Of a stretch of 37,011 bases of DNA, positions 13,332 to 20,703 are shown in pieces. Source of the DNA: Sphingomonas asaccharolytica NBRC 15499 (GTDB taxonomy: Bacteria; Pseudomonadota; Alphaproteobacteria; Sphingomonadales; Sphingomonadaceae); the NCBI RefSeq assembly GCF_001598355.1, contig NZ_BCYU01000048.1, positions 1-37,011 on the forward strand. The letters run 5' to 3'. Below the pieces are notes generated by a model. The model made no database searches, had not been told where the DNA came from, and saw only the letters and a program-made list of their open reading frames with translations. Both the position numbers and the translations under genes were made by a program. Numbering within the stretch: position 1 is the stretch's first letter; the number at the start of each line of letters is the position of its first letter.

Positions 13332-14180
13332 TCACTCCGCTGCCAATGCCAATCCGCCGGTCAGCAATTCGTCGGTGGCGGCATCGATCATTCGCCGCAG
13401 CAAGGCGGCGGTACCGGCCAGACCCTTGCCGGGTGCGGTTAGTCCGGGATCGAGATAGAGCCGTCGGTCGATCTCGATCTGAATCGCATGGATATGCTGA
13501 TCGGGCCGGCCATGTCGCGACAGGATATAGCCGCCGGGATAGGGCGTATTGAGTGCGGCGCGATGCCCTGCGGCGATGACTTCGCCTTCCAGCCGATGGA
13601 CCAGCCGTCCGCCCGCGCTGCGGCCGAAGCGATCGCCGATCACCACGCGCGCGGCGGCGCCTCCAGGCAGCGGCGGCATCGAATGCACGTCGAGCAGCAG
13701 AGCGGCGCCGAACCGATCGCGCGCGGCCGCCAGCGCGTCGGCGAGCGCCGAATGATAGGGGCGGTGATCCTGGGTAATGCGTTGGCAGACCTCGTCATCG
13801 CCCAGCCGCCGGTTCCAGATCGCGACGCCGGGCGCCGATCGCCGCGGCACCAGGCCCAGCCCGCTGCGCAATTTTGTCGCGGCGGCGCCGGCCGGGATCG
13901 GCCGCGCGCCGTCGTCGATCAGCGGGTCGCGCTCGTCCTCGCCACGGTTGAGGTCGATCCAGGCGCGGGCGCGACGCTGCACGAATAAAGTCTCGTCGAT
14001 CCGCGCCGCCAGCGCGACATCGTCGGCATGGCGATCCTCCAGCGCCAGCATCGACGCCACCGGCACGGCGGCCGCGGCGCGCAGCTGGAGCGGATAATCG
14101 CGCCCGGCATGCGGCACCGACAGGATCACCGGGCTGTCCGGCGGGATTGGTCCGACGCGGTCGAACGAGGGAGCGGCCAT
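13332..14180 (-). CDS. N-formylglutamate amidohydrolase family protein
   Basis: The 282-residue product has the family signatures SVPHAGRDYP near residue 20, LEDRHADDVA, ARAWIDLNRGEDERDP, YHSALADAL, LLLDVHSMPPLPGG near residue 165 and a late NTPYPGGYILSRHG...IHAIQIEIDRRLYLD. The family hydrolyses N-formyl-L-glutamate in one branch of histidine breakdown, but no other hut gene is in the window, so the true substrate may differ. The His and Glu/Asp residues in these motifs are presumed zinc ligands. The start at 14180 omits a 34-residue upstream extension without protein-like character. It is divergent from cpdR (111 bp between). Confidence 0.85.
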   Translation of the reverse strand: MAAPSFDRVGPIPPDSPVILSVPHAGRDYPLQLRAAAAVPVASMLALEDRHADDVALAARIDETLFVQRRARAWIDLNRGEDERDPLIDDGARPIPAGAAATKLRSGLGLVPRRSAPGVAIWNRRLGDDEVCQRITQDHRPYHSALADALAAARDRFGAALLLDVHSMPPLPGGAAARVVIGDRFGRSAGGRLVHRLEGEVIAAGHRAALNTPYPGGYILSRHGRPDQHIHAIQIEIDRRLYLDPGLTAPGKGLAGTAALLRRMIDAATDELLTGGLALAAE

Positions 14181-14291
14181 GCGCGCAAATCTACTCGTCG
14201 TGCCGTCTTGGGGCAATCGTCGCGCGACGCTGGAAAATCTTAAACCCTTGGGGCATAAAAAGGCTCGCGGGACACAGGGCAACGGACGGGC

Positions 14292-14669
14292 ATGATCAGG
14301 ATTCTACTGGCCGAGGACGATTCGGTGATGCGCGAATATCTGACGCGCGCGCTGGAACGATCGGGCTATGCCGTCACCGCCGTCGACCGCGGCACCGCCG
14401 CGCTGCCGCTGATCGAGGCCGAGCATTTCGACCTGCTGCTGACCGACATCGTCATGCCCGAAATGGACGGGATCGAGCTGGCGCAGAAAGTGTCGGAGAT
14501 CGCGCCCGATATGCGCGTCATGTTCATCACCGGCTTCGCCGCCGTGACCTTACGCGCCGGCAAGCAAATGCCCAATGCCCGCGTGCTGTCCAAACCGTTC
14601 CATCTCAGGGATCTCGTGATCGAGGTCGATCGCCTGTTCGAGGTCGAAAGCGCGAACGGCGGATTGTAG
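14292..14669 (+). CDS. cpdR: single-domain response regulator CpdR
   Basis: The 125-residue protein is a stand-alone receiver domain: acidic pocket E8-D9-D10, phosphorylation site D52 in LLLTDIVMPEMDG, T80 in MFITGFAA and K101 in VLSKPFHLRDLV. The wording LLTDIVMPEMDGIELA...MFITGFAAV...VLSKPFHLRDLV is close to Caulobacter CpdR, which when unphosphorylated localises the ClpXP protease to the pole and primes degradation of cell-cycle proteins; phosphate normally arrives through the CckA-ChpT relay. That role is from the family. It has its own promoter region, shared with the divergent amidohydrolase, and a tRNA gene follows. Confidence 0.88.
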   Translation: MIRILLAEDDSVMREYLTRALERSGYAVTAVDRGTAALPLIEAEHFDLLLTDIVMPEMDGIELAQKVSEIAPDMRVMFITGFAAVTLRAGKQMPNARVLSKPFHLRDLVIEVDRLFEVESANGGL

Positions 14670-14676
14670 AGTTTTC

Positions 14677-14705
14677 GGCGCTTGCACAGCGGCGGAAGCG
14701 CCGCT
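14677..14705 (+). terminator. alternative hairpins after cpdR
   Basis: Two mutually exclusive stems occur: GGCGCTT (14677-14683) with AAGCGCC (14696-14702), or AGCGGCG (14688-14694) with CGCCGCT (14699-14705). They lie between cpdR and the tRNA gene. No T run follows, so the terminator reading is weak. Confidence 0.3.
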
Positions 14706-14723
14706 ACAGGGCCCGCTCCCCGT

Positions 14724-14798
14724 GGGCGTGTAGCTCAGTGGTAGAGCACTGTGTTGACATCGCAGGGGTCGCAAGTTCAATCCTTGCCACGCCCACCA
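14724..14798 (+). tRNA. tRNA-Val (anticodon GAC)
   Basis: The 75-base gene folds as a full cloverleaf: acceptor GGGCGTG with CACGCCC, D arm GCTC with GAGC, anticodon stem CTGTG with CGCAG around the loop TTGACAT, a short variable region, and T arm GCAAG-TTCAATC-CTTGC. The anticodon at 14756-14758 is GAC, reading the valine codons GUC and GUU. The CCA end is encoded (14796-14798). A 15-bp terminator hairpin follows within a few bases. Confidence 0.95.
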
Positions 14799-14801
14799 TC
14801 G

Positions 14802-14836
14802 AAAGCCTCGGGAAACTCCGGTTTCCCGAGGCTTTT
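14802..14836. terminator. terminator between tRNA-Val and the convergent receptor gene
   Basis: AAAGCCTCGGGAAAC (14802-14816) and GTTTCCCGAGGCTTT (14821-14835) are exact complements over 15 bp with a TCCG loop, and the plus-strand copy ends in TTTT. It stops the tRNA transcript and, read the other way, may also stop the TonB-receptor operon ending at 14860. Confidence 0.85.
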
Positions 14837-14859
14837 GTGTATCTGATTGGCGGCCGGAC

Positions 14860-17277
14860 CTACCAGCCTAACCCAATGCCAAGCCGCGCATGGCGCGGGC
14901 GCAACGGTGTCGTCTGGTCGCGATAGGTCAGGGAAAATGGATTGCCATAAGCGAAGCGATTGGCCTTGCTGTTGGTCAGATTATCGACCGCAAGGTCGAT
15001 GCGCAGTCGGCCGCGGCGTACACCGGCCGACAGTCCCAGCAGCCAGTAATTTCCCTGACTCACGTCGAGGAGATCGCCCGTGCCGAGAACGGACCGGCCG
15101 ACATAATCGGCGTTGAATCCGATCCGGGGCGCAACGCCGGGCGTGGTCCATTCGTAGGACAAGCCCCAATGCCCAGCAAATGGCGGGGTTTCCGGCAGGC
15201 GGCGGTTGTTGTCGGTCGATAGATCAGCGATTGGGCCAGAGACCTCATTGTCGGTGAAGAGGAACGACGCCTCAGCATGCAGACCGACTATCGGCGCCCA
15301 ATCGACCGTGCCTTCTGCCGCTTCGATCCGGGCGTCTCCGATATTATCGGTATAGGGCTGGCCGCGGCGGTTGATCAGGTCCGCCTGGATGTTGCTCCAG
15401 TGCGCGATCGAAACGCTGCCCGAAAACGCGAGGCCGGTCGGGCCGTCGCGAAGCTTGCGTATCCCGATTTCGCTGACGGTGATGGCGTCGGAACGATAGT
15501 CGGCAACCCGGCCTACACCTGCAGCCACGGCCAGTCCTCCCGTCCGGTATCCGGTCTGGAACCGCGTGAACAATGCGAGGTGCGGCGCGACTTGCCACGA
15601 AAAGGCCAAAGTCGGGTCCAGTCGCCGGCTCAGCCGGCCCTTTACGAACTTCGCCGATCGCGGCGCGGCTGACGGATCGCCGTCGGTTCGGGCCGCCGTT
15701 GCCCGCCCTCCGGCAGTGACCGAAAGGCCGGGGAGCAGCGCCAGCGTCGCTTCGCCAAACAGCGAGGCCGCCTTGGTGACGTTGGTCACGCCGATGATCT
15801 CGAAGGCATTCCCGGGCGAGCCGACGGCGCGCGATAATATGTCCTGATCCCTGACCAAGCTGAACCCGGCGACCCAGGAATTGCCATTGGGCAGGGAGCG
15901 CGACACGCGCGCCTCCTGACTCAACAACCATTTGTCGCGATTCGCGGTATAGATGACTGGCGGAGACGTCGAACCGGGGAGGCGCCGCGGCGTGGCGTCG
16001 AACTGGTCGGTCGACCGATAGCCGACGATCCCCGTCGCCGAAAAGAACCGCAGCCCGCTGTCCCAGTCCTTGGTGACGGTCACGCGACCGAATAGCAGCC
16101 GGTTGTCGAAGGACTGGGCTATGCGCGAGCGCCTCGTCAGTGGCCCCTCAGCGGTTTCCGCATATTGGCCGTCGCGTGTATCGATCCATTGGCCTGCCCC
16201 GCTCGCCTCGACTTGCCAGCCGTCGGCCGCGTCGAGCCGCAGCGCCAGCCTTCCTCCAAAGGTGTCGCCTTGGTTGACGTTTCTCAGGCCGCGCCCGACA
16301 TCGTCGAGATAGCCGCCCTCATGCACGTTATAGGCGACCGCGCGGATTCCGAGCCGATCCTTCAGGACCGGGAGGTTGACCATCCCGGCGACGTCGAAAC
16401 CGGTGCTTGCTCCCTGGGTCGCGGTGACGCCGCCCGACACCGCGCTCGCCGCGGCAGACAGATCGACGGGATTGGACGTCAGCCGGATCACGCCTCCGAT
16501 CGCACCGGAACCGTAAAGCGTGCCCTGCGCACCCTCCAATATTTCGATCCGGCGCATATCGTACAGCCGCAGACCTGGGTCGGGTCCGGAATAGGTCAAT
16601 TGCACGTCGTCGAGATAGATGCTGGTCGGCGATTGGGTGGTGCCGCTGAAGCTGCTGTCGGCGATGCCGCGGATGAACACCTTGTTGCGTCCGGCGCCCA
16701 GTTGCGTGCTTTGCAGGACGGGGGTGCCCGGCGCGAGATCGGTGATCGTTCCCGCCGTTGCCGGCGGCGATTGCTGCCCCTCGATCACCATCAGGCTCCC
16801 GGGATAGCGCAACATCGACACGCGCTGCTTGCTGGCGGTCACGACAATGTCGGGCTCCCGAGGAGCGGGCGGTGGTGGTGCGGCCGGTTTCGCTTTGCGC
16901 GGCGCCGCGCGAACGGGCGCCCGCACGACGCGATAGCCGCCGGCCATCGCAATCGCGCGATAGCCGGTATCGGCGAGCAGGCGGTCGAGTGCCTTGCGCA
17001 CCGGCATACGCCCCAGGATTGGTCCGGTGCGGACTGATCGCAGCCCTGCTTCGGTGCTGGTGATCTCGACTCCTGCCTCGCGTGCGAGGGCCGTCAGGGC
17101 GATGTCGAGGGTTGTCGGCGGGATCGAAAACGCGGCGTCGCGAGCAAGCGCCGCGCGCGGCAAGCCAGCCGTTAGTAGGAACAGGAACACTGCGAGGCCG
17201 AAGCTGGGCCGGCGGTATAGGCGCGCGCTAGCGGGGGCCCGATGTCCCGTCGGAGAGGATCCATCGCTCGCCGTCAC
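14860..17277 (-). CDS. TonB-dependent receptor with N-terminal STN signalling domain
   Basis: The 805-residue outer-membrane receptor has a signal segment (FGLAVFLFLLTAGLPRAALA), a secretin/TonB N-terminal (STN) domain at about residues 50-120 (FSIPPTTLDIALTALAREAG...RKALDRLLADTGYRA), a Pro/Ala-rich linker, a TonB box near DIVVTASKQ, a plug domain with FIRGIADSSFSG and RRIEILEGAQGTLYGSGAIGG, and a beta-barrel ending in GIGLGW. STN domains of FecA-type receptors pass a surface signal to a FecR protein. The gene overlaps fecR-like by 50 bp and follows an ECF sigma gene, forming a complete surface-signalling unit. The ligand is unknown; linkage to glycan genes hints at a carbohydrate or siderophore-like molecule. 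Confidence 0.92.
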   Translation of the reverse strand: MTASDGSSPTGHRAPASARLYRRPSFGLAVFLFLLTAGLPRAALARDAAFSIPPTTLDIALTALAREAGVEITSTEAGLRSVRTGPILGRMPVRKALDRLLADTGYRAIAMAGGYRVVRAPVRAAPRKAKPAAPPPPAPREPDIVVTASKQRVSMLRYPGSLMVIEGQQSPPATAGTITDLAPGTPVLQSTQLGAGRNKVFIRGIADSSFSGTTQSPTSIYLDDVQLTYSGPDPGLRLYDMRRIEILEGAQGTLYGSGAIGGVIRLTSNPVDLSAAASAVSGGVTATQGASTGFDVAGMVNLPVLKDRLGIRAVAYNVHEGGYLDDVGRGLRNVNQGDTFGGRLALRLDAADGWQVEASGAGQWIDTRDGQYAETAEGPLTRRSRIAQSFDNRLLFGRVTVTKDWDSGLRFFSATGIVGYRSTDQFDATPRRLPGSTSPPVIYTANRDKWLLSQEARVSRSLPNGNSWVAGFSLVRDQDILSRAVGSPGNAFEIIGVTNVTKAASLFGEATLALLPGLSVTAGGRATAARTDGDPSAAPRSAKFVKGRLSRRLDPTLAFSWQVAPHLALFTRFQTGYRTGGLAVAAGVGRVADYRSDAITVSEIGIRKLRDGPTGLAFSGSVSIAHWSNIQADLINRRGQPYTDNIGDARIEAAEGTVDWAPIVGLHAEASFLFTDNEVSGPIADLSTDNNRRLPETPPFAGHWGLSYEWTTPGVAPRIGFNADYVGRSVLGTGDLLDVSQGNYWLLGLSAGVRRGRLRIDLAVDNLTNSKANRFAYGNPFSLTYRDQTTPLRPRHARLGIGLGW

Positions 17278-18199
17278 GCTGCCACGTCGCCCCGATCATT
17301 TCCGCCAAATGCGGGACATCCCGATCGGCGACCCCAGTGAAACGGACCATGCCGGTAAAGGGGCGCTCGGACAAGCCGCCGTCCAGGTCCAGCTTGAACC
17401 CGTATAGCCGCCTGAGTGCCGCGACCACGTCGCCGACCTTTTGATTGGCGAAGCTCAACGTGCCGGTGCGCCAACCGCCGACCAAATTTGACGCGATCCT
17501 CGTGCCGACGATGTCACCTCCGTCGTCGCGCGCCGACAGCGAATCGCCGGGGCCGAGTCTCTTCCCGATACTGCCGGGCTGAACCAGCACCGATCCTTCG
17601 GCGACCGAGATTGTCAGACGATTGCCGTCGCGGGCGACGTTGAAGACGGTGCCGAGGTCGCGGATCGTCATCGAACCGACGGTCATCGTGAATGGGTGCG
17701 CGGCGTCGTGGCTGACATGGAACAAGGCCTCGCCACGATCGAGCGTTGCGACGCGTGGATCGGCCCGATCGAGCCGCAGCACGGTCCCCCCGCTCAATTC
17801 GATGCTAGTGCCCTGTTGCAGCGCGACCGTGCGGCGCTCGCCGGCCTTGGTTGCTACGACATAAGGCGAAGAAAGCGGCGTGATCAGCGACGGCGCCAAC
17901 ATCGCGACGCCAATTGCGGCTGCCGCGATGCCGGCGATCAGCCACGGCCGGCGACGGTGGGCAGGGATATTGTCGTTGCCGGCGGACGGCACGGGCGCGG
18001 GGAAACGCTCCTGACCGATCAGGCGATCGTCCTTCGCGATCGCGTCATAGGCCGCGGCGTGCGCCGGGCTCGCTTCGAGCCACGCGATGAAATCCGCCCA
18101 GCCATGTTCGTCGGAACCGGCCAGACGTAGATGCCAGCAGATTGCCTGATCGATAATGTCCGACTGTTTAGCGCGCACGATCCGTGCCCCTTTCCTCAT
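17228..18199 (-). CDS. FecR-type anti-sigma factor / sigma regulator
   Basis: The 323-residue protein has an N-terminal DUF4880 segment (QAICWHLRLAGSDEHGWADF and LEASPAHAAAYDAIA, about 14-52), one membrane helix (PWLIAGIAAAAIGVAMLAP, about 85-105), the periplasmic FecR domain (TKAGERRTVALQQGTSIELS through TIRDLGTVFNVA and AEGSVLVQPG), and a C-terminal STN-like segment (GDVVAALRRLYGFKLDLDGG). The family holds its ECF sigma factor in the cytoplasm and senses the STN domain of a TonB receptor in the periplasm. The start codon lies inside the sigma gene (32-bp overlap) and the end overlaps the receptor gene by 50 bp. The longer frame to 18391 is a shadow of the sigma gene. Confidence 0.92.
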   Translation of the reverse strand: MRKGARIVRAKQSDIIDQAICWHLRLAGSDEHGWADFIAWLEASPAHAAAYDAIAKDDRLIGQERFPAPVPSAGNDNIPAHRRRPWLIAGIAAAAIGVAMLAPSLITPLSSPYVVATKAGERRTVALQQGTSIELSGGTVLRLDRADPRVATLDRGEALFHVSHDAAHPFTMTVGSMTIRDLGTVFNVARDGNRLTISVAEGSVLVQPGSIGKRLGPGDSLSARDDGGDIVGTRIASNLVGGWRTGTLSFANQKVGDVVAALRRLYGFKLDLDGGLSERPFTGMVRFTGVADRDVPHLAEMIGATWQRDGERWILSDGTSGPR

Positions 18200-18725
18200 G
18201 CTGACGACGCGCCGCTTCGGAATCCTCAGCAAATCGATCGAGCCGATCGTGAATTTTGCGATAGGCGCGCTGCAACAGCTTTTCGACGCCGCTAATACTG
18301 ATCCCGAGATGCTCGGCGATCGCGCGCTGCGACTGCTCCTCCAGCCGAAACATGCGCAATGCGATCGCCATGCGCTCGGGCATGTCGGCAATGGCTCCTT
18401 CGACCTCTTGCCATTGGCGTTGCGCCATCAGCGTGCGTTCGGCGTCGGGCAGTTCGTCGGCGTGCGGCTGGCTATCAACCCAGACGGCATCGCGCGCGCC
18501 GCGGCGGCCGGTCGCGATCCGGCGATCGGTCGCTAGATTGGCCGCGATGCGGTAGAGGAATGCCGCCGGCTGGGCGACCGGCTGATCGGCGAGCCGGTCG
18601 ATCCGCAACCACATGTCCTGCAGCACATCCTCGGCATCCTCGCGATTGCCCAGCCGTGCGACCAGCAGACGGAGCAGGGTCGGGTGTTGCGCAAGGAAAA
18701 TGGCCTTGAGACCGCCGTCTGCCAC
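18168..18725 (-). CDS. ECF RNA polymerase sigma factor, FecI type
   Basis: The 185-residue product has region 2 (PTLLRLLVARLGNREDAEDVLQDMWLRI near 16-45) and region 4 (MPERMAIALRMFRLEEQSQR and AIAEHLGISISGVEKLLQRAYRKI near 115-165), the two domains of an ECF sigma factor. With the FecR-like and STN-receptor genes downstream it forms a FecI-FecR-FecA type signalling system. I placed the start at a GTG (18725) behind a GAGGA ribosome-binding site, 17 bases after the stop of the deacetylase gene; an upstream CTG is possible. The 18911 frame start would overlap the deacetylase by 169 bp and is not credible. It would direct transcription of at least its own operon. Confidence 0.88.
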   Translation of the reverse strand: MADGGLKAIFLAQHPTLLRLLVARLGNREDAEDVLQDMWLRIDRLADQPVAQPAAFLYRIAANLATDRRIATGRRGARDAVWVDSQPHADELPDAERTLMAQRQWQEVEGAIADMPERMAIALRMFRLEEQSQRAIAEHLGISISGVEKLLQRAYRKIHDRLDRFAEDSEAARRQHEERGTDRAR

Positions 18726-18742
18726 TGTCGTCGCGTCCTCGG

Positions 18743-19546
18743 TCAGGCAGGGAACGCCAGACCTCCGATCGCCGCCATGTCGGCGATCGACCAATTGCGC
18801 AAGGCTTCGGCTTCGCGCGACCTCGCCGCGGTGATCGCATCGCCTGGTCGCGAGCCCGCGCCGGGGTGGCACATCACCAGATGCGTTCCGCCGGGCTTGC
18901 GCAGGAAGCAAGGGAAGAGGACTCGATAGTCACCGGCAAAGTCATAATGGCCGGCAAAACTGTCATTGGTGGCAAGTCCGACCGCGGCCGCGGCGCGGCG
19001 CAGCCCGCGCGAATGCCAAGCACTGCCGATTGCCTTGCCGGCAAAAGGACGCGCCAGCATCGCCGTCAGTCGGTCGGTGCAATTGCGGATCCATGCCTTG
19101 GGCGCCCGCAACGCGGTTTCGGCCAGGACGATGTCGCGGATACCCGGAAGCGCGTGGACGTGCTGATGCCCGTCGACAAAGGCTGGCGGCCGACCGAGCG
19201 CGGCGACGAAAGCGTCGAATTGCGCCGCGATCTCCGCCGCCGCCTCGTCGAGCGCCACCCGGCCGCGCGCCGCCATCCGGCCGAGCGGATTGATCGCCGG
19301 CAACCGGCCAGCGGGCGCCAGCCGCGGCATCCATGTCAGCGGAACCTCGTCGGTCAGCGTCAGGTGCAGGCCGATTTGGACGTGGTCGGGCAGGCCGTCG
19401 AGCAGCGCGCTGTCGGCGGCCCAACCCGGCATTACCGCCATGCAACTGATGGCGTTGATCTTTCCCGTCGACGCAAGGCCGGCAATCGTCTCACTGACCC
19501 CGCGTGAAAATGCGAAATCGTCAGAACACAGGATGAGGCGAGGCAA
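18743..19546 (-). CDS. ChbG/HpnK (YdjC-like) family deacetylase
   Basis: The 267-residue product has the YdjC-fold signatures: LILCSDDFAFSRGVSETI at the start (Asp-Asp metal site), VQIGLHLTLTDEVPL near 65, PAFVDGHQHVHALPGIRD near 125 (His ligands) and THLVMCHPG near 230. Members remove acetyl groups from carbohydrates, such as chito-oligosaccharides (ChbG) or the N-acetylglucosamine of hopanoid lipids (HpnK). The best start is a TTG at 19546, preceded by AAGGA at 7 bases; no ATG fits. It overlaps the glycosyltransferase gene by 26 bp. Its position after a GT2 gene suggests it trims the sugar that enzyme adds, perhaps on a lipid; this is inference. Confidence 0.85.
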   Translation of the reverse strand: MPRLILCSDDFAFSRGVSETIAGLASTGKINAISCMAVMPGWAADSALLDGLPDHVQIGLHLTLTDEVPLTWMPRLAPAGRLPAINPLGRMAARGRVALDEAAAEIAAQFDAFVAALGRPPAFVDGHQHVHALPGIRDIVLAETALRAPKAWIRNCTDRLTAMLARPFAGKAIGSAWHSRGLRRAAAAVGLATNDSFAGHYDFAGDYRVLFPCFLRKPGGTHLVMCHPGAGSRPGDAITAARSREAEALRNWSIADMAAIGGLAFPA

Positions 19547-20393
19547 ATGCCGGTCCTTCGAGATGTTGATATTGCCGTTCGCGAATACGGTTGCTGAGCA
19601 GGCGCCGCCGCCGCAGCCGCGGCGCCAGGAATGAATAGAAGAACCAGTCGCCGGCCCAAGGGGCCGCGGCCGAATAGACCAGCCGCTCGAACAATGTCCA
19701 ACGGATCGAATCACGGTCGCGCTCACGCGGCGAGGGCATGCACCAGAGATCCTGCGCATATCCCATCGTGCCGGTGCGCATCACGCGATGGATGATCTCA
19801 TGATCCTCGAGCACGTAATTCCAGCGATCGGGATCGAACCCGCCGGCGGCGCGCAACGCGGATGTCCGGAATGTCTGACCGGCACCGCCGGCATGCGACT
19901 GGTGGGGCAGCAGGCGTACGACGGTGAGGAACAGGCGTGCCGTCGCCCGGAGCGTTCCGTTGGCGACGCCGGGCGCGACGAAATAGGCACCTGCGGCGAC
20001 ACGGCCGGGCTTTGCCAGGACCGCCTCGGCCGTGGCGAGATAATGCGGCGGGTAGAGCGTGTCGGCATCGCAAGTCGCGACCAATGGCGTGCGCACCCAG
20101 CCGAGACCGGTGCGCAACGCCGCGACCTTGCCCGGTCTGGGTTCGGTGATCAGCAGATAATCGACACCATGATCCCGGCATGCGGCGCGGGCGATCGTCG
20201 CGCTGTCGTCGGTCGATCCGTTATCGATCAGGATCAACGTCATCGATCCCGTTTGCCTGGCCAGGCTGGCGATCGTTGCGGCAAGATAGTCGCGCTCGTT
20301 GAAGAAGGGCAGCAATATGCTCCAGGTACGCTGATTCCGGGCGTCGAGCCGGGGCATATCGTGGGTGCTGACCGGATCGAGATCGAGATACAT
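19521..20393 (-). CDS. family 2 glycosyltransferase
   Basis: The 290-residue protein begins with the GT2 nucleotide-sugar fold: WSILLPFFNERDYLAATIAS, MTLILIDNGSTDDSATIA, GKVAALRTGLGWV and the metal-binding CDADT near residue 110, followed by QTFRTSALRAAGGFDPDRWNYVLEDHEI (the ED acceptor-side motif) and an Arg/aromatic-rich C-terminal region with no clear membrane helix. The family transfers a sugar from an NDP- or polyprenyl-linked donor. It heads the five-gene overlapping unit with the deacetylase, sigma, FecR-like and receptor genes, and is divergent from the GT39-like gene (310 bp apart). Confidence 0.88.
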   Translation of the reverse strand: MYLDLDPVSTHDMPRLDARNQRTWSILLPFFNERDYLAATIASLARQTGSMTLILIDNGSTDDSATIARAACRDHGVDYLLITEPRPGKVAALRTGLGWVRTPLVATCDADTLYPPHYLATAEAVLAKPGRVAAGAYFVAPGVANGTLRATARLFLTVVRLLPHQSHAGGAGQTFRTSALRAAGGFDPDRWNYVLEDHEIIHRVMRTGTMGYAQDLWCMPSPRERDRDSIRWTLFERLVYSAAAPWAGDWFFYSFLAPRLRRRRLLSNRIRERQYQHLEGPAFASPHPVF

Positions 20394-20703
20394 TGATGGC
20401 CGTCCATTGGCATTGGAAACGGGGCGGGATGGAAGACGGCTCCGTTCGAGACGCGGTGGCGATCCGCCCTCCCGCGGGTTCGCCCGTCATCGTGCCGGCG
20501 CCGCCTTCCGCTGCCCCACATCAAGTGACGACACGCTTGCGGGCGATCCGCACCGACCGACGCGAAAAAATTAATCAGGGTTTTGCCATTAGCCTCGTCC
20601 GGCAGAAGGTTGCAGTGGACGACATGCTCGTCCGATCCCGCACCAGGATCGCGAAAAATATGTCGCATGACGTCGCCGTCACTGCCGCCTAGATGGATCG
20701 GCC
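20394..20703. other. 310-bp divergent intergenic region
   Basis: No credible gene is present; short frames here have no family-like segments. The stretch separates the minus-strand GT2 unit from the plus-strand GT39-like gene and must hold both promoters. An AT-rich patch at about 20563-20590 (AAAAAATTAATCAGGG) is the only low-GC part and the best place for a minus-strand promoter. I saw no strong palindrome. Confidence 0.5.

Noticed and set aside
14724..14798. tRNA-Val as an integration site of a mobile element.
   Set aside because: No integrase, no partial tRNA duplicate and no composition break were seen beside it.
18726..18911. An N-terminal extension of the ECF sigma factor to 18911.
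   Set aside because: It overlaps the deacetylase coding region by 169 bp in another phase and has no sigma-family content.
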